Part shown: piece by piece, positions 51,140 to 63,200 of the stretch
Numbering within the stretch: position 1 is the first letter of the stretch
Layout of the letters: each line of letters opens with the position of its first letter
Assembly: GCA_030407315.1 (NCBI GenBank)
Contig: JALQPE010000788.1
Location: 39,889 to 103,888 of the forward strand
DNA: 64,000 nt
Direction of reading: 5' to 3'
Origin: Asparagopsis taxiformis
Lineage: Eukaryota > Rhodophyta > Florideophyceae > Bonnemaisoniales > Bonnemaisoniaceae
The notes under the pieces: generated by a model
Database searches by the model: none
Told to the model about the DNA's origin: nothing
What the model saw: only the letters and a program-made list of their open reading frames with translations
Translations under genes and position numbers: made by a program

Positions 51140-51840
51140 TCAACCCCTCTCCTTCGCCCTCTCCACAAACTTCCCCTGCAGCTTACTCTTCGAAAACCTC
51201 TCACTCCCCATCCCGTACCCTACCTGCTCCACCCCTCCCTCCCTCAGCTGCTCCATGCCCCACGCCATCCGCATCTTCGATACCGTATACACCACCACCA
51301 CCGGCCCACACTCCCGCTCCCCCGCCGTCTCCCCAGAAACCTCCCCGCTCTGAACCACATATCAAGCCCCACTTCGCACCCATCCTCCCACTCCCCTCCC
51401 TCCCCAAATACAATAACCCCCTTCTTCTCCATCACATCCCCACTCACCATAGCCAGAACAGACGCCACCCCCTCCCCATCTTTCTCCTCACTTCCTAAAA
51501 CCCCCTCCTCTCGGCGACTTCAACCGCACCCTCCTACGGCCCCACCTAAACACCTCCTCCGCCCTCACTACCCCAACACCCCGCAGCGTCTCCCCAATCC
51601 CCATAATATGCTCGTCGGCACTCCTCTCCGAATCACACTCCAATCTAACCCGCACTCCTTACATTTCCACCTCCCCCTGTACCATCCCAAGATTCCATCC
51701 CCCCCCCACAGAACACATCCTCATACCACAGAAGAAATTTCTTCCTCTCATACCTCATCCTTAAAACCTCCATCTGCTCCATGTAAATTTCGATGTAAAT
51801 ATTTTCTCTACTATGCAATCTCAAACATGTATGAACGTAT
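51140..51840 (-). pseudogene. Degenerate gene in right arm, partner of 40950-41610
   Basis: Holds the same peptide pieces on the minus strand. Here VMEKKGVIVFGEGGEW runs in frame into LDMWFRAGRFLGRRR, and GPVVVVYTVSKMRMAWG runs in frame into MEQLREGGVEQ, junctions that are broken in the left arm. Other shifts occur instead. Confidence 0.5.
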
Positions 51841-52149
51841 GCCTTTCCGCTTTGTCACCCTTGAATATTGGTACTCATGTATTCATAAATAGGGCCACCC
51901 ACATCCCTATCCCGTTCTGCAAGCTTTACAAACCACTAGACGCATACTCCACAACTATACAACAAACACTACTCGCTATTTCAGACGACGCGGTACACAA
52001 GTAGCGTAGTCTCAACCTTCCGTGCAGCCTTCCCTGATGCGTACAAGTGCGAAACACGTCTAGACTACTACTACTACTACGATATAGTATATCAGAAGTG
52101 ACTGCGGGAATTTTCGGCACGGGAGATGCTGGGTCACCAAATTGATTTT

Positions 52150-53115
52150 TCGGAAATTTTAGAATTTCTGGGCTGGCCAGCAGTGCAATCGAGCTGGACA
52201 TCCACCGGACGTCCATTTCAGGTTGGTCGTGAGAGAGTGAGGCGGGACCATGATGGAACAAGGACCAAGACCTGTCCCTGACGTGTTGAGCCTGAAATCG
52301 ACCCGTCGTTAGGCGCCATTTAGCCTTACAGTTAGTGCTTACAGAAGCCAGTGACAACCCCACTCGGGGCGGCGGCCGGTTCCTGGGGCCGTTGTGGCCA
52401 AATTAGACACCTTGATTTGAATTAAATTTTGGGCTATTCTCAAAAACATGCACATGTGAACATGTTTTTGAGATGGGGGTGTGCCGTACGGCACAATGGA
52501 CCGCCCAAATCGATGTTTTTTGCAATTTTTTTGTGCCCGAAATTTTAGAATTTCTGGGCTGGCCAGCAATGCATCTGAGCTGGACATCCACCGGACGTCC
52601 ATTTCAGGTTAGTCGTGTGCTGCCTACATCGACGCATTGCACAAACTAAGCAGGCGGGTTCACTACTAATACAAAGTGCACGGAATATGAGTAACGTGAT
52701 GGGTGAGTAGTGTTTGTCGTGAAGGAATAAGGCGGGACCATGATGAAACAGGGAAAAAGATGTCACCCTAGCATAACTTAGGCTTCAAGCCTGGAATCGA
52801 ACCCTCGTAAGACGCGATTTTGGCTTACAGTTAGTGCTTACAGAAGCCAGTGATGGCCCCACTCGGGGCAGCGGCCGGTTCCTGGGGCCGTTGTGGCCAA
52901 ATTAGACACCTTGATTTGAATTAAATTTTGGGCTATTCTCAAAAACATGCACATGTGAACATGTTTTTGAGATGGGGGTGTGCCGTACGGCACAATCGAC
53001 CCGCCGAAATCGATGATTTTTTACAACTTTTTTCTGCCCGAAATTTTAGAATTTCTGGGCTGGCCAGCAGTGCAATCGAGCTGGACATCCACCGGACGTC
53101 CATTTCAGGTTGATC
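52150..53115 (-). repeat. GTGCCGTACGGCAC repeat units, right arm
   Basis: Palindromes at 52481-52494 and 52980-52993 with the same surrounding unit as the left arm, in inverted orientation, plus a partial unit near 52150-52215. Confidence 0.85.
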
Positions 53116-53386
53116 GTGTATCGTGCACGTCCACCCATTACCGGAAGCAAGTAGGCGATGAAGCACGTACAAACCCAATTGTTCTGCTATTTCTAGCATA
53201 GACCATCGAGTCTAGAGATGTGAGGGAATCGTCCTGGAAATCATGCTCCAACCCACGAGGGAATGGACAATCTAGTTTGAAAGCATGGAACGGAAGTACA
53301 TTATACTAGGTTCATAGATTGAAAGTGATAAAGGAGATGATTATATTGTCGATAATTGTTTACCAAAGTAGTAGTTGTTAAGCTAT

Positions 53387-56300
53387 CTAGCCGTCGGAAA
53401 ATTGTTCTTCGTCTTCGTCCTCATCATATTCAGGATCTCCCGGCAGAATAGGCGTTATCGGCAACCGTGGAGTTGATCTGCTCAAGATGAATTCTTCACC
53501 CAGTGTGAGGGTTCTCTTCTTGGGAGCTTCTGTCGTCTTCATCCGCATGATTCCGAGCTGCCCTGTCTTCGGCCTACGATCTTTCTTGACCGGGATGGGA
53601 ACAACTGTCTTGTGGCGAACATTGACAGGTGCCGGTTGACTTTGCCTGGCAGACCGGCGCGGAGCATTGGGTATTACTTCTTCTTCGAATCCCAACCCCT
53701 GATGAAACCAAACGAAACATTTTCGGGAATCGGATACGACGCATTCCTGAAATACGTGTGATACCTCGTTGTCGTGTGTGACACAACTCTGTCGACATGC
53801 CCTGCCCCGGCATGTTGTACATGGCCGTGACCGATGAAGGCTGAACGTGGCGGAACGATTACCTTCTTCAGCTTCATCGTCTTGGCGTACATATCTAATT
53901 CCAGCGCTTTGGAAAAGACGTACTTGTGGGACCCTGGACACACCCAGATAGGGAATGGGTCATCTCCGTTGGCAATAACAAAGTAACCCGGAAGTTGATC
54001 TTTGCGGTCGCGAGGAGGAACAGGGAAATCATTGTGTGGGACCTGCCGAGGACACCCCTTTCCCGTTATCAAAAACCGTCCCCCAGATGCCGGCATGACA
54101 AGTTTTTTCTCCCGGTAAACCGCACTCCTCCAGCCCTATCAGCCGGACAAGGATTCCCAACCACACATCCAGCAGGGCTCGCCGCGTCACAAACTTGAAC
54201 CGGTCGATATGCGTCTCATCGTTCTCGGCATAGTCAACCAGGCAGTGGCGCGTAGACGTGAAGCGAGCCCTCCCCTCATTCCGGTTCTTCTCATCTGTTT
54301 CATCGTCCCCGTATTGACAATGGGACTCCACAGCTGCCGGTTCCCAGGGTCCTTGTGCACCTCCTCACCCTCCCATGTTCCCAAGAAGTACCGAAACAAT
54401 TCCTGGCTAGGAATTTCTTCCATGAGACCCAAGTCAAATGGGAACTTGTCCGACGCATCGAGGTAGCTTACATCCGCGAAATTGTGCATCACCGTATACC
54501 CTCGCTCGTTGATTTCCGTTCGGCAATTGTGGAAGTACGCCATACCAGTGCCGGCCTCATACGAATCCTTCCAGTTGGTACACATTCGCGCAACCTGAGC
54601 GAAGTCCAGCCTCGAGGGTAGAAACGTCGATGTAGGCTCACACATCGCCTTGGCAGCCATCTTCCACGCTGCGAAAAACATCGGATAGATGGTCTCGATC
54701 TCGAAAACAAGATGACGAGCCCGATGTTGTTCCGGAATATGCAGCCCTTCAAACACAGGGTCCATCGCCACTTGCTTCAAATACCTCACCTCTCTGCCCT
54801 CCTCATCGATTTCCACAGTCTCCAATAACAACCTGAGCTCAATCGGGGCAGACAGCCAACCCTCACCGATGCGATGACGTCCGCGGGACGCTGCGCCAGA
54901 TGATGCCCTTCGGCTCGGTCTTTGGCTTCGAAATCGTCAGGAAGAGATGGCATACGGTCGTCGAACAGGAGGTCGTCTTCAGAAGGAGAGTCACGAACGA
55001 TGTAACCGTCTTCATCGACTTCGACTCCTTCCGGAACAGTGAGTGTAATTGTCACTTCGCGGACCCCCTTGCTTTTGACATGGCCCTCATCTGCACTGTT
55101 GTTTTCTTCCTCGTCCGAAACGTTATGGACAGATTCTTGGTTGGAGGGAGTCGCACCAGCACGTTGGTTATCTTGGGGGACAATCTCAACGGCAGAATCG
55201 GGGGAACGGGCGGAGTCTTCGTCAACCTCATCACCGGAAGCAGTGGCTTGTTGTTGATCGATGGGTTTATCAACAACGGCCTGCTCTTCTTCCCCGGCGG
55301 ATTGTTGTACCACAACCGGCTGTTCTTCCTCGAGGCGTGTGCTCCCCGTCGAGCGAAGTCGCTGTGAACGGCGGCGGATGCCATGCGAAGCAGGCTCATG
55401 TTCGACATTCCGCTGCTTCTTGTGAGTGAGTCTCACATTGGCAGCAGAAGGGCGGCTTTTGCGTCGAGCCTTAGTCTTCTTCTTCAATGTCGGATTGAAA
55501 AACTCTTTCAAGTTCGTTTCCAAATCCTGTAAGCGCGTGGTTCTCCGTCGCATTCGAACCTCACTGCTCCGGTCGTCCCCTCTATACATTGCAATGGCAT
55601 TGGTGAGATGCCATTGAAACTCCTTCGGCTGCTTAACCGACCCAATTGCCATCTCTGTGCTCAGAAATGACTTGCGCATAATACTCTTTGGGCGCCCATA
55701 CGCAGCGTACAGAGAATTTGCTATTGCAGTCACGCGACGGACGTATGTATAGAAGTCGTTCACGTCAAAGCGTCCATCCGGACGTCCACCATGAGCAGGG
55801 TTCAAGTACTCCGAAAGACCACGCAAGACGAAGACAAAGTTTTCTTCCAGCAACTCGCGCACTATCTTGTGGTCCAGGTGCGTTATCCCAATCTCGTTGC
55901 GGCGCTCGGAATTGTTCAGCTCACGCAACACTTCGTCGAGAACAGGATGCTTCAGCGTTGCTATAGCCAAACGCGTCCACCGCCGGGCCGTGTTCGTTGA
56001 ATTCATCATCCCCATGAACTGCGCCTCGAACAATGTTCGGATGACATCAGACTCACGCAAGTCGCCAGCGTTTTCCACGTTATTTGCAACAGCAATCGTA
56101 CGGATGAACTGCTGGATGGACGACAAGATTCGAACCAGGGAGCGCTCCGTCAGTTGCGTCCCAGTCGTATGGTTCGACTCTGCACTCTTGTGGATGATCT
56201 CATGAGGCTGAAGATCACTGTCGTCCTTGCGGCGAAGGTAGTACACATCCAGAGGCTGAGTAACCCAGCGCAAGCGGTTTGCGTCCTGTGGCAGCTTGGT

Positions 56301-57244
56301 TCTGTGCATACGGGTGAGGCGCGTGAAGTCATCCGCAATGCTATGCATAGCATTGAGACGATGCAGTCCGTCGATCACGGTCACGTTCGCATTGGCATGG
56401 AATTTGCCATTCTGGAACAGACGCGTGGCGGCGGACAGATGCGTGTTTGCGACCTCAGCACCGTCACAGTGATACGCGAAGAGCTCACATACCCCACCGC
56501 CAACATATTGTTGCGCAGGTCCTCCACGTGGTCTTCTTTCACATCCCGAAGGGTCACTGCTCACGAATGCTTTCCGCCACCTCCGGTTCGTCGTCCACCT
56601 CGGTTACGTCCTGCGTAGTAGCTTCGGTGACGTTGGAGCGAGCAGGGTGCTTCGTGCCTCCACTGGAGGCTCTAGCAGAGCGAGCAGGGCGCTTCGTGCC
56701 TCCCGAAACCGGGAGGAGCGTGCTGGATGCTTCGTACCCCCCGAACCAGTGATTTCGCCTGCCGGACCGGTACTGGGCATCCGTCCCGAGCTGGCCTGGT
56801 TTGTCGCTGCGTTGAAGTTTGACGCTGCAGCAGGGGTACGAATGTCGCTAGGGCCATCCTCCGCAGCGGGGCGCATCATCCGAGTATCCCAAGGGTAAAA
56901 CGCCGCGGCGTATGCTCCACCCATCGTCTCCGGCGGTCCCTCGGCGCCATCAAACATGTACGGGAACGGGAGTTCCTTGAACTTGTCCTTAGTCGCAATG
57001 TTGCGCACGACGATGTAGTCGGCTCGTCGGTTTCCGGCAGCTTGTGGTTGTGCAGCGTGCGCGGAAGGCCAACATCGCCACCAGCAGTGCTCACCGAAGC
57101 CGTCCCAATATGCACAGCCGCACCGTCCACGTCCGCAAACAAGTCGACATCGACGCCGCGCTTGAGTCCGCGCGACTCCGCTGACGCGCTCACTTGATCG
57201 CCGCAAACCGTTGAAAACAAACTGCTGAAATGCGTATCCGCCAT
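53387..57244 (-). pseudogene. Relic ParB-like / 2OG-Fe(II) oxygenase gene, copy 4
   Basis: Starts at MADTHFSSLF (ATG at 57244) and ends DEEQFSDG at 53387, but runs through several frames with breaks near 57020, 56590, 54800, 54250, 54070 and 53690. The ParB part has VIDGLHRLNAM (DGLHR codons about 56359-56373). The longest piece (54786-56564) continues through the helical region and a basic linker (KKKTKARRKSRPS). The oxygenase part has INERGYTVMHNFAD, then QVPHNDF (His codon 54034-54036) and VQHAGAG (distal His codon 53813-53815), so the metal-ligand codons survive while the frame does not. It is closest to copy 3 in the DGLHR and QHAG/EHAG forms. Introns could explain some breaks, but six in one gene is unlike its neighbours. 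Confidence 0.75.
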
Positions 57245-57539
57245 GGTTGTTGAGTTGGAAAGGAAAAGAGATGGTTGACGTGACGTATTGGAGTGATGTG
57301 GATGGTATGTTTCACGTTGCGTTGAAGAATGGTCGTGAACGCCAATCGCTGGAAATAATAACACAATAGAACCGAAATTTTGTTAGGTACAGACCTATCG
57401 TGACCGCTGGAATGCAAGACAGGCAATCGAGATGTGAGTGTCCGTTCGGAACGGGCCCGAGTCGGGCTCTCGAAACCTGACGAGGGTGGCGTGAAGCAGG
57501 CAGTGTCCTTGATGTGTAATGTGTTAAATTACAGTTGTC
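57245..57539. other. 5' flank of copy 4
   Basis: No ORF or repeat recognised; this should contain the former promoter of the minus-strand relic gene. Confidence 0.35.
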
Positions 57540-58635
57540 AAGCTAGGCGGCTTTGGGGCGGCTGCGAGCACCCCTTTATTCGGGGAACACCCTGATTTGA
57601 GTAAAATTTGGGCTATTCTCAAAAACATGCACATATGAACATGTTTTTGAGATGGGGGTGTGCCGTACGGCACAATCGACCCGCCCAAATCGATGTTTTT
57701 GCAATATTTTTTGTGCCCGAAATTTAGAATTTCTGGGCTGGCCAGCAGGCAATCTGAGCTGGACATCCACCGGACGTCCATTTCAGTTGGTCGTGTGCTG
57801 CCTACATCCACGCATTGCAGCAACTAAGCAGGCGGGGTCACTACTAATATAAAGTGCACGGAATATGAGTAACGTGATGGGTGAGTATTGTTTGTGTTGA
57901 GGGAGTAAGGCGGGACCATTATGAAACACGGAAGAAGATTCTCCCTAGCATAACTTAGGCTTCAAGCCTGGAATCGACCCTCGTAAGACGCGATTTGGCT
58001 TACAGTTAGTGCTTACAGAAGCCAGTGATGGACCCACTCGGGGCAGCGGCCGGTTCCTGGGGCCGTTGTGGCCAAATTAGACACCCTGATTTGAATTAAA
58101 ATTTGGGCTATTCTCAAAAACATGCACATGTGAACATGTTTTTGAGATGGGGGTGTGCCGTACGGCACAATCGACCGCCCAAATCGTTGATTTTTGCAAG
58201 ATTTTTTGTGCCCGAAATTTTAGAATTCTGGGCTGGCCAGCAGTGCAATCGAGCTGGACATCCACCGGACGTCCATTTCAGGTTGGTCGTGAGAGAGTGA
58301 GGCGGGACCATGATGGAACAAGGACCAAGACCTGTCCCTGACGTATTGAGCCTGAAATCGACCCGTCGTTAGGCGCCATTTAGCCTTACAGTTAGTGCTT
58401 ACAGAAGCCAGTGACAACCCCACTCGGGGCGGCGGCCGGTGCCTGGGGCCGTTGTGGCCAAATTAGACACCTGATTAGAATAAAATTTGGGCTATTCTCA
58501 AAAACATGCACATGTGAACATGTTTTTGAGATGGGGGTGTGCCGTACGGCACAATCGACCCGCTGAAATCAAGGTTTTGTACAATATTTTTGCTGCCCGA
58601 AATTCTACAATTTCTGGGCTGGCAGTAATGCATTA
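57540..58635 (-). repeat. Three tandem GTGCCGTACGGCAC repeat units
   Basis: Palindromes at 57660-57673, 58155-58168 and 58539-58552, all in the same orientation as the right arm, with the flanking caaaaacatgcacatgtgaacatg hairpin and cagaaattct blocks. Units differ by small indels. Confidence 0.85.
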
Positions 58636-59150
58636 GCTATCTGCTCTAAACCGATTCTAACAAGCAGAAAGAATCCTCTCCTTCATGACGATGCTCTCGA
58701 ATTGAGTGCAATGCAACGGACTCCCTCCAGGAGAACGACAAAGCATCGTCTTTCCAAGCATTTCCGTACGAAAAATAATCGAAAAACATATTTGACTTTA
58801 ACCTAACAGCTATCGCGAGCACCGTACTCAGCTATATTTCCTCTGTAATTTCCTTCCTCCAACCAATCAATAGCCGCTTGGTCACAGGCTTAAAAGCCTC
58901 CACTATCTGTCCTATCCATCGAAGACCCTCGGAGGGTTCGATCCAGGCCTTCATCACCCATGATGGGTGTGCACCCGAGAAATTGAAAATGGAACATATT
59001 GCGACAGGGACGAGATATCATTCAATGAAAGAGAAGTTCTCTTTCGTTTACTTTTTTCTAACAAGATTCTAAACGTCTACAAAACCTATGTCGTCCGTCC
59101 GTTTTCATCTCGGAGAGATGTGGGTGTGAGGTAAGACGCAGTGGTGATGT
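58636..59150. other. Spacer without recognised gene
   Basis: Contains two small hairpins (ccctcggaggg near 58924 and cacccatgatgggtg near 58956). The ggttcgatcc between them resembles a tRNA T-loop, but no acceptor or anticodon stem is present. Confidence 0.4.
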
Positions 59151-59520
59151 TTGTTGATTCCCACAGACGGAGGTGGAGGAGGTGGCTACGGAGGAAGCCT
59201 GGAGAACTTCTCCGGTACTGACATCTCACATGTTGAACATGTGAGATGTCAGTACCCATGGATGAGAAGAAAAACATGTTAGGTCCGGTTCGGATATTGT
59301 TGCCATTAACGGAGGCGGAGGAGGCGGCTACGGTGGAAGCCTGCAGAACATGTGACTCACATCTCGGAGATGTCAGTACCCATGGATGAGAAGAAAAGCA
59401 TGTTGAGGTGCGGTTCGGATATTCGATCCATTAACGGAGGTGGTGGAGGAGGCTATGGTGGAAGCCTGGAGAAGAATAGAATAGTCCTATACCCATGGAT
59501 CACAAGAAACGTTGTTGGGC
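59150..59520 (+). repeat. Gly-rich tandem repeat, three degenerate units
   Basis: About 115-145-base units with ggaggcggaggaggcggctacggtggaagcctg followed by atgtcagtacccatggatgagaag. In one frame a unit encodes INGGGGGGYGGSLE (59352-59552 frame), but units are out of frame with each other. Confidence 0.55.
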
Positions 59521-59764
59521 TCCTTTTCGAAGCCCATTCGTCTCTTGAATAAATTTAGCACCCAAATCATATACGATTGCCGAGTTGACACCCGTATGTC
59601 TCGTTGGTAGAAATAGCAGGGTTCCACCACTCAGCTGACGGGAAGTAGTTACTGATTATATGAGATATGGCTTAGCTCCCGCCAAAACCGATAGCTCTGG
59701 GCTCAGGTTCTCCAAATGTGGTTATACGAATGTGTTCTGACAATGCTAGAAGACGAATATCTGC

Positions 59765-59945
59765 ATCTGATTTGAATTAAAATTTGGGCTATTCTCAAAA
59801 ACATGCACATGTGAACATGTTTTTTGAGATGGGGGTGTGCCGTACGGCACAATCGACCGCCGAAATCGATGTTTTTTGCAATATTTTTTCTGCCCGAAAT
59901 ATTAGAATTTCTGGGCTGGCCAGCAATGCATCTGAGCTGGACATC
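59765..59945 (-). repeat. GTGCCGTACGGCAC repeat unit left of the relic MTase-SET gene
   Basis: Palindrome at 59837-59850. Orientation is opposite to the unit at 63715-63930, so the two bracket the relic gene as inverted repeats about 4 kb apart. Confidence 0.8.
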
Positions 59946-60296
59946 CCCATGTCCAGTGGCCGTCCGGATGTCGCTCACCTGGTAAGCGTGATGCACCTGT
60001 GACAACCTATGTGACTGCAGTCACAGCCGCCATGGCGGCCGTGCAGTACAACACTCAAAGACAGGGAATCACAATCTTTTTAAAATTTTTCTCTACCACG
60101 TATCCGTCACAACTTATTACCTACACGGTTACGGGTTTCAAGACCTTTCCAGTGCTGTGTACCCGTATACTCTGTTCCGTTCGATATCACCAGTGTTTCC
60201 TCACGAAAGAGTGCAAACGTCACGAGACACGTCGTCAAATTTGACTGTCTCGCCGAGCGGTCGCCATCCTGTACCGAATTTTCCACTCATTCCATT

Positions 60297-63200
60297 ATGA
60301 CGAATAAGCGCAGGCGCAACAGCAATCCGATCGTTGACGACGCAACCGTGCCAATTCTGCGCGAACCCGCTAGCCCTTGGGAGGATTCTAGTGACATGGG
60401 TACACGTCGAAACGTAGGTCGCGCCGCCCGCGAAACTACTCTCGCTGGCAAAGACTTCCTCCGCCTCTTGCTGGATTTATTCGCCCACTCAAGTTTCGCA
60501 GACTTGACGGACAAGCCGGGAGGTTTCACATACGCGGACCTTGGCGCTTGGGTTGCGCAGGGCACGGAAGAACAATTTGCGGCGCTGCAAGGTCGACTCA
60601 GCATGGCCTTCAGCGGTCGTTCGAAAAATGCTGGAGTCGAGGCGGATGTTGCCGAAATCGTCATGGCAGAGTAGAACGTTGAGCGAGCCAAGCAGATTGT
60701 TCGTCTGGCATTACCCATTGCCGAGTTTTCAAGACAGGATGAGCGTATCGGGCAATGGGTTGAGCACTGCATCCTTTCTGGGATCGTGCCGCAGACCTTC
60801 CTTATTGGATGTAACATGCTTCCTTCGCCACTACAGGCGCCGCAGCGCGGGGAACCAAGCGCCTTCGTTCTTGCTCACCGGAAACGTTCGAGGTATTGAT
60901 GTATTTCCAAGCGTTGTCTATCATCCGAAATCACAACAAGAACCTGCCGCGTCGCCGAATAGGCGATGTGCCGAAGAGGGGAACGAAGCCGCACGCGTCC
61001 CAGCCCATCGGAAAAAAAAGCACTAATCGAGCTTGTTACGTGGTTCAAGTTTTATACCATGCTTGGACCGATGTGGCCTTCGCCGCAAAGTTTTCCAGCT
61101 TCGAAGAATGATGGCGCCGTACATCATTTTCGACAGCAGTGAGCATTGGTTTGTTGACGTGCTCGATGAAGGTCTATTCGCACCGATGGAGCAGAAGCTA
61201 GATCTCTACCACGACAAAGCTCCCCTATCTCATCCTGATGGATATGGTGGAAAAGTAGAGACAAGAACCAGTGCGCAGCACAGTGCATTTAGGGACCTTG
61301 TGAGGAAGTTCTTCGACCGGTTGCAGTTTCTTATCGTCAACCGGACCTGTACACCTGGCCGGAGTCCGACCGCTGGGGGGCGCTGGAAATATACTTGTCA
61401 AGCGGAAATCCGGACAAGCTGCCAGCGTACTTTGACACCCTCGACGAAGACGTTATGGCTGTCCTCCGCCCGGCACCACAAGCCGCGGACGCAGAAAAGG
61501 TCCCCAAGCCGGTTGATGACACTCCCACTCGTCGCAACACAGGAGGGAGAGGTTTGGTTCCGTCGACAAGACACACAACCAGGCTTCAACTTGGACCTGG
61601 GAGACCAGTCTTACTGCCCAAGGGCCGTCTCCCCCGTCACCGTCACCCCATGCGACAGAAGAGCAGGAAAGTGAAGGGCAGGCTCTCGCAAAGGACTTTC
61701 TTTCGAAAATGAGTCAGTATTGCCGGGTGTACGACGTCCCTTTCGAAGATTTGGTCAGTGCCGACGAGAGCCGAGAACACGTGCCCATCACGGGGCAACG
61801 TTCAGCTCATTCTGACTGATCCGCCCTACAATGTTCGTCGGAAGAGGAACGATTCCAACTCTTCGTACGACAGGCTAACTGCAGAAGATATGCAGAGATA
61901 GCATCAGCATCGAAGTGTTGACGAGCTGTTGCGCCCCGGTGGCCACGGCATCGTGTTCTTGCTCCGTTTTGCAGTTCTACGAATGGTTCCATTACTTGGA
62001 AACGTACAAAGGACCGCAGTCAGAAGGCCCAACCGATGTGCTGCTAGTGATGACGGTCGGATGAAGAAGAGGTTACGTCCATGAATTCGGACTCCGAAGC
62101 ATCGCAGCACAGTGGCGAAGAAAGTGCGGATGAGGAGGAGGAGGAGGAGGACGTCGTTCGGAATTCATTTTCTTCGTTGACGAGGTACCTCTGTTGTTTG
62201 TCCGACTACCTGGGCACCTCTATCAAATGCGGGGGGACGAGAGGTACCAACGCATGAACATGGCAGAGGTCGCTATCCACTTCTGGAAGCGAGGTGTTCC
62301 GTTCAAGACGGAAGCGAGATGGTGGCCTATAGGAACCACGGATACATGGACGGCACGTACCCGGCGTGGGCAACGTCACCATCAATATGCCCGCCATCGA
62401 TTCGAATGAGATGGTGTGGCGAACAAGGAGCACAACGTGCTACGGTCAGAGTTCGTGCAGAGCAGAAGGCGTCGCTCTGATGATGAGTTGGAGATCAGCC
62501 AGCATTCACAGCCTGGTGATATTGTTGTCCGATCCATTCTCTCTGGCACTTTCGCAACGGGAAAAGCAGCTATGAGCTTGCCTGAGCACCGTGTTTTCGT
62601 CGGCAGTGACATGGACAAATTGTGTGTGGCACGATCGCTTCCAAAGCTGTGTGCTCTCATGTCACGTGTAATTCTTTCAAACAACACTGACATGAGGGTC
62701 ACGACAGAAGCGAAACAGAGTGCTGAGAAGTTCTTGGCGTCCCCCTCTGTCACGATGATACAGAGGGAACGCAGGATCATCGAACCCCCACCTGGCCTTC
62801 CCCTGTACCAGAGGTTCCCGAAATATATTCGGCAGTACCTCTGGCAGCTGTGCCCCAGAGTCGATTGCGTCGCACGAGCACATGGAAAAACCCCGGTACA
62901 TTATTATTGGCCACCTTCCCTGCGCCGCTGGTTGCAAACTGAAAACCTCTCGCGTGATGCGGGCACACGATTGTGTTGCGAAAAAATTGAGCGTTCGAGA
63001 CCATCGCTGATTAAGCATCCAAATGCAGGAAGAGGGCTCTTCGCTGAACAGACATTTAATGTTGGCGACGAAGTATTTGCATACTACGAAACATGTTGTG
63101 GTTCTGATATGAGCAAAAGGAGTCGATGAGGTTCGCGTACGGAGAGGGTCACATGGCGATAACGAAGGAAACATTCTTGATGATGCCATCAAGCTGTATG

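Larger units (their letters stand above)
50503..53381 (-). repeat. Right arm of the ~14-kb inverted-repeat element
   Basis: Reverse complement of 39402-42249 at both ends and over most of its length (2879 against 2848 bases). Differences include loss of a caccccgcagtgcgg stretch and different numbers and order of GTGCCGTACGGCAC units, with an extra segment near 52615-52830. It ends CCAAAGTAGTAGTTGTTAA, five bases before the stop codon of the relic ParB-oxygenase gene. Confidence 0.9.

Noticed and set aside
50774..51892. 372-codon Pro/His/Ser-rich frame on the plus strand of the right arm (and its 233-codon counterpart at 40949-41650)
   Set aside because: It is antisense to GC-skewed degenerate coding sequence. 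The opposite strand yields ordinary protein-like blocks, so the Pro-rich frame is a shadow.
39402..53381. Maverick/Polinton-type giant transposon
   Set aside because: The long inverted ends fit, but no polymerase, integrase, ATPase or capsid gene is present in the interior.
58920..58975. tRNA gene suggested by GGTTCGATCC
   Set aside because: No matching T-stem, acceptor or anticodon arm can be folded around it.
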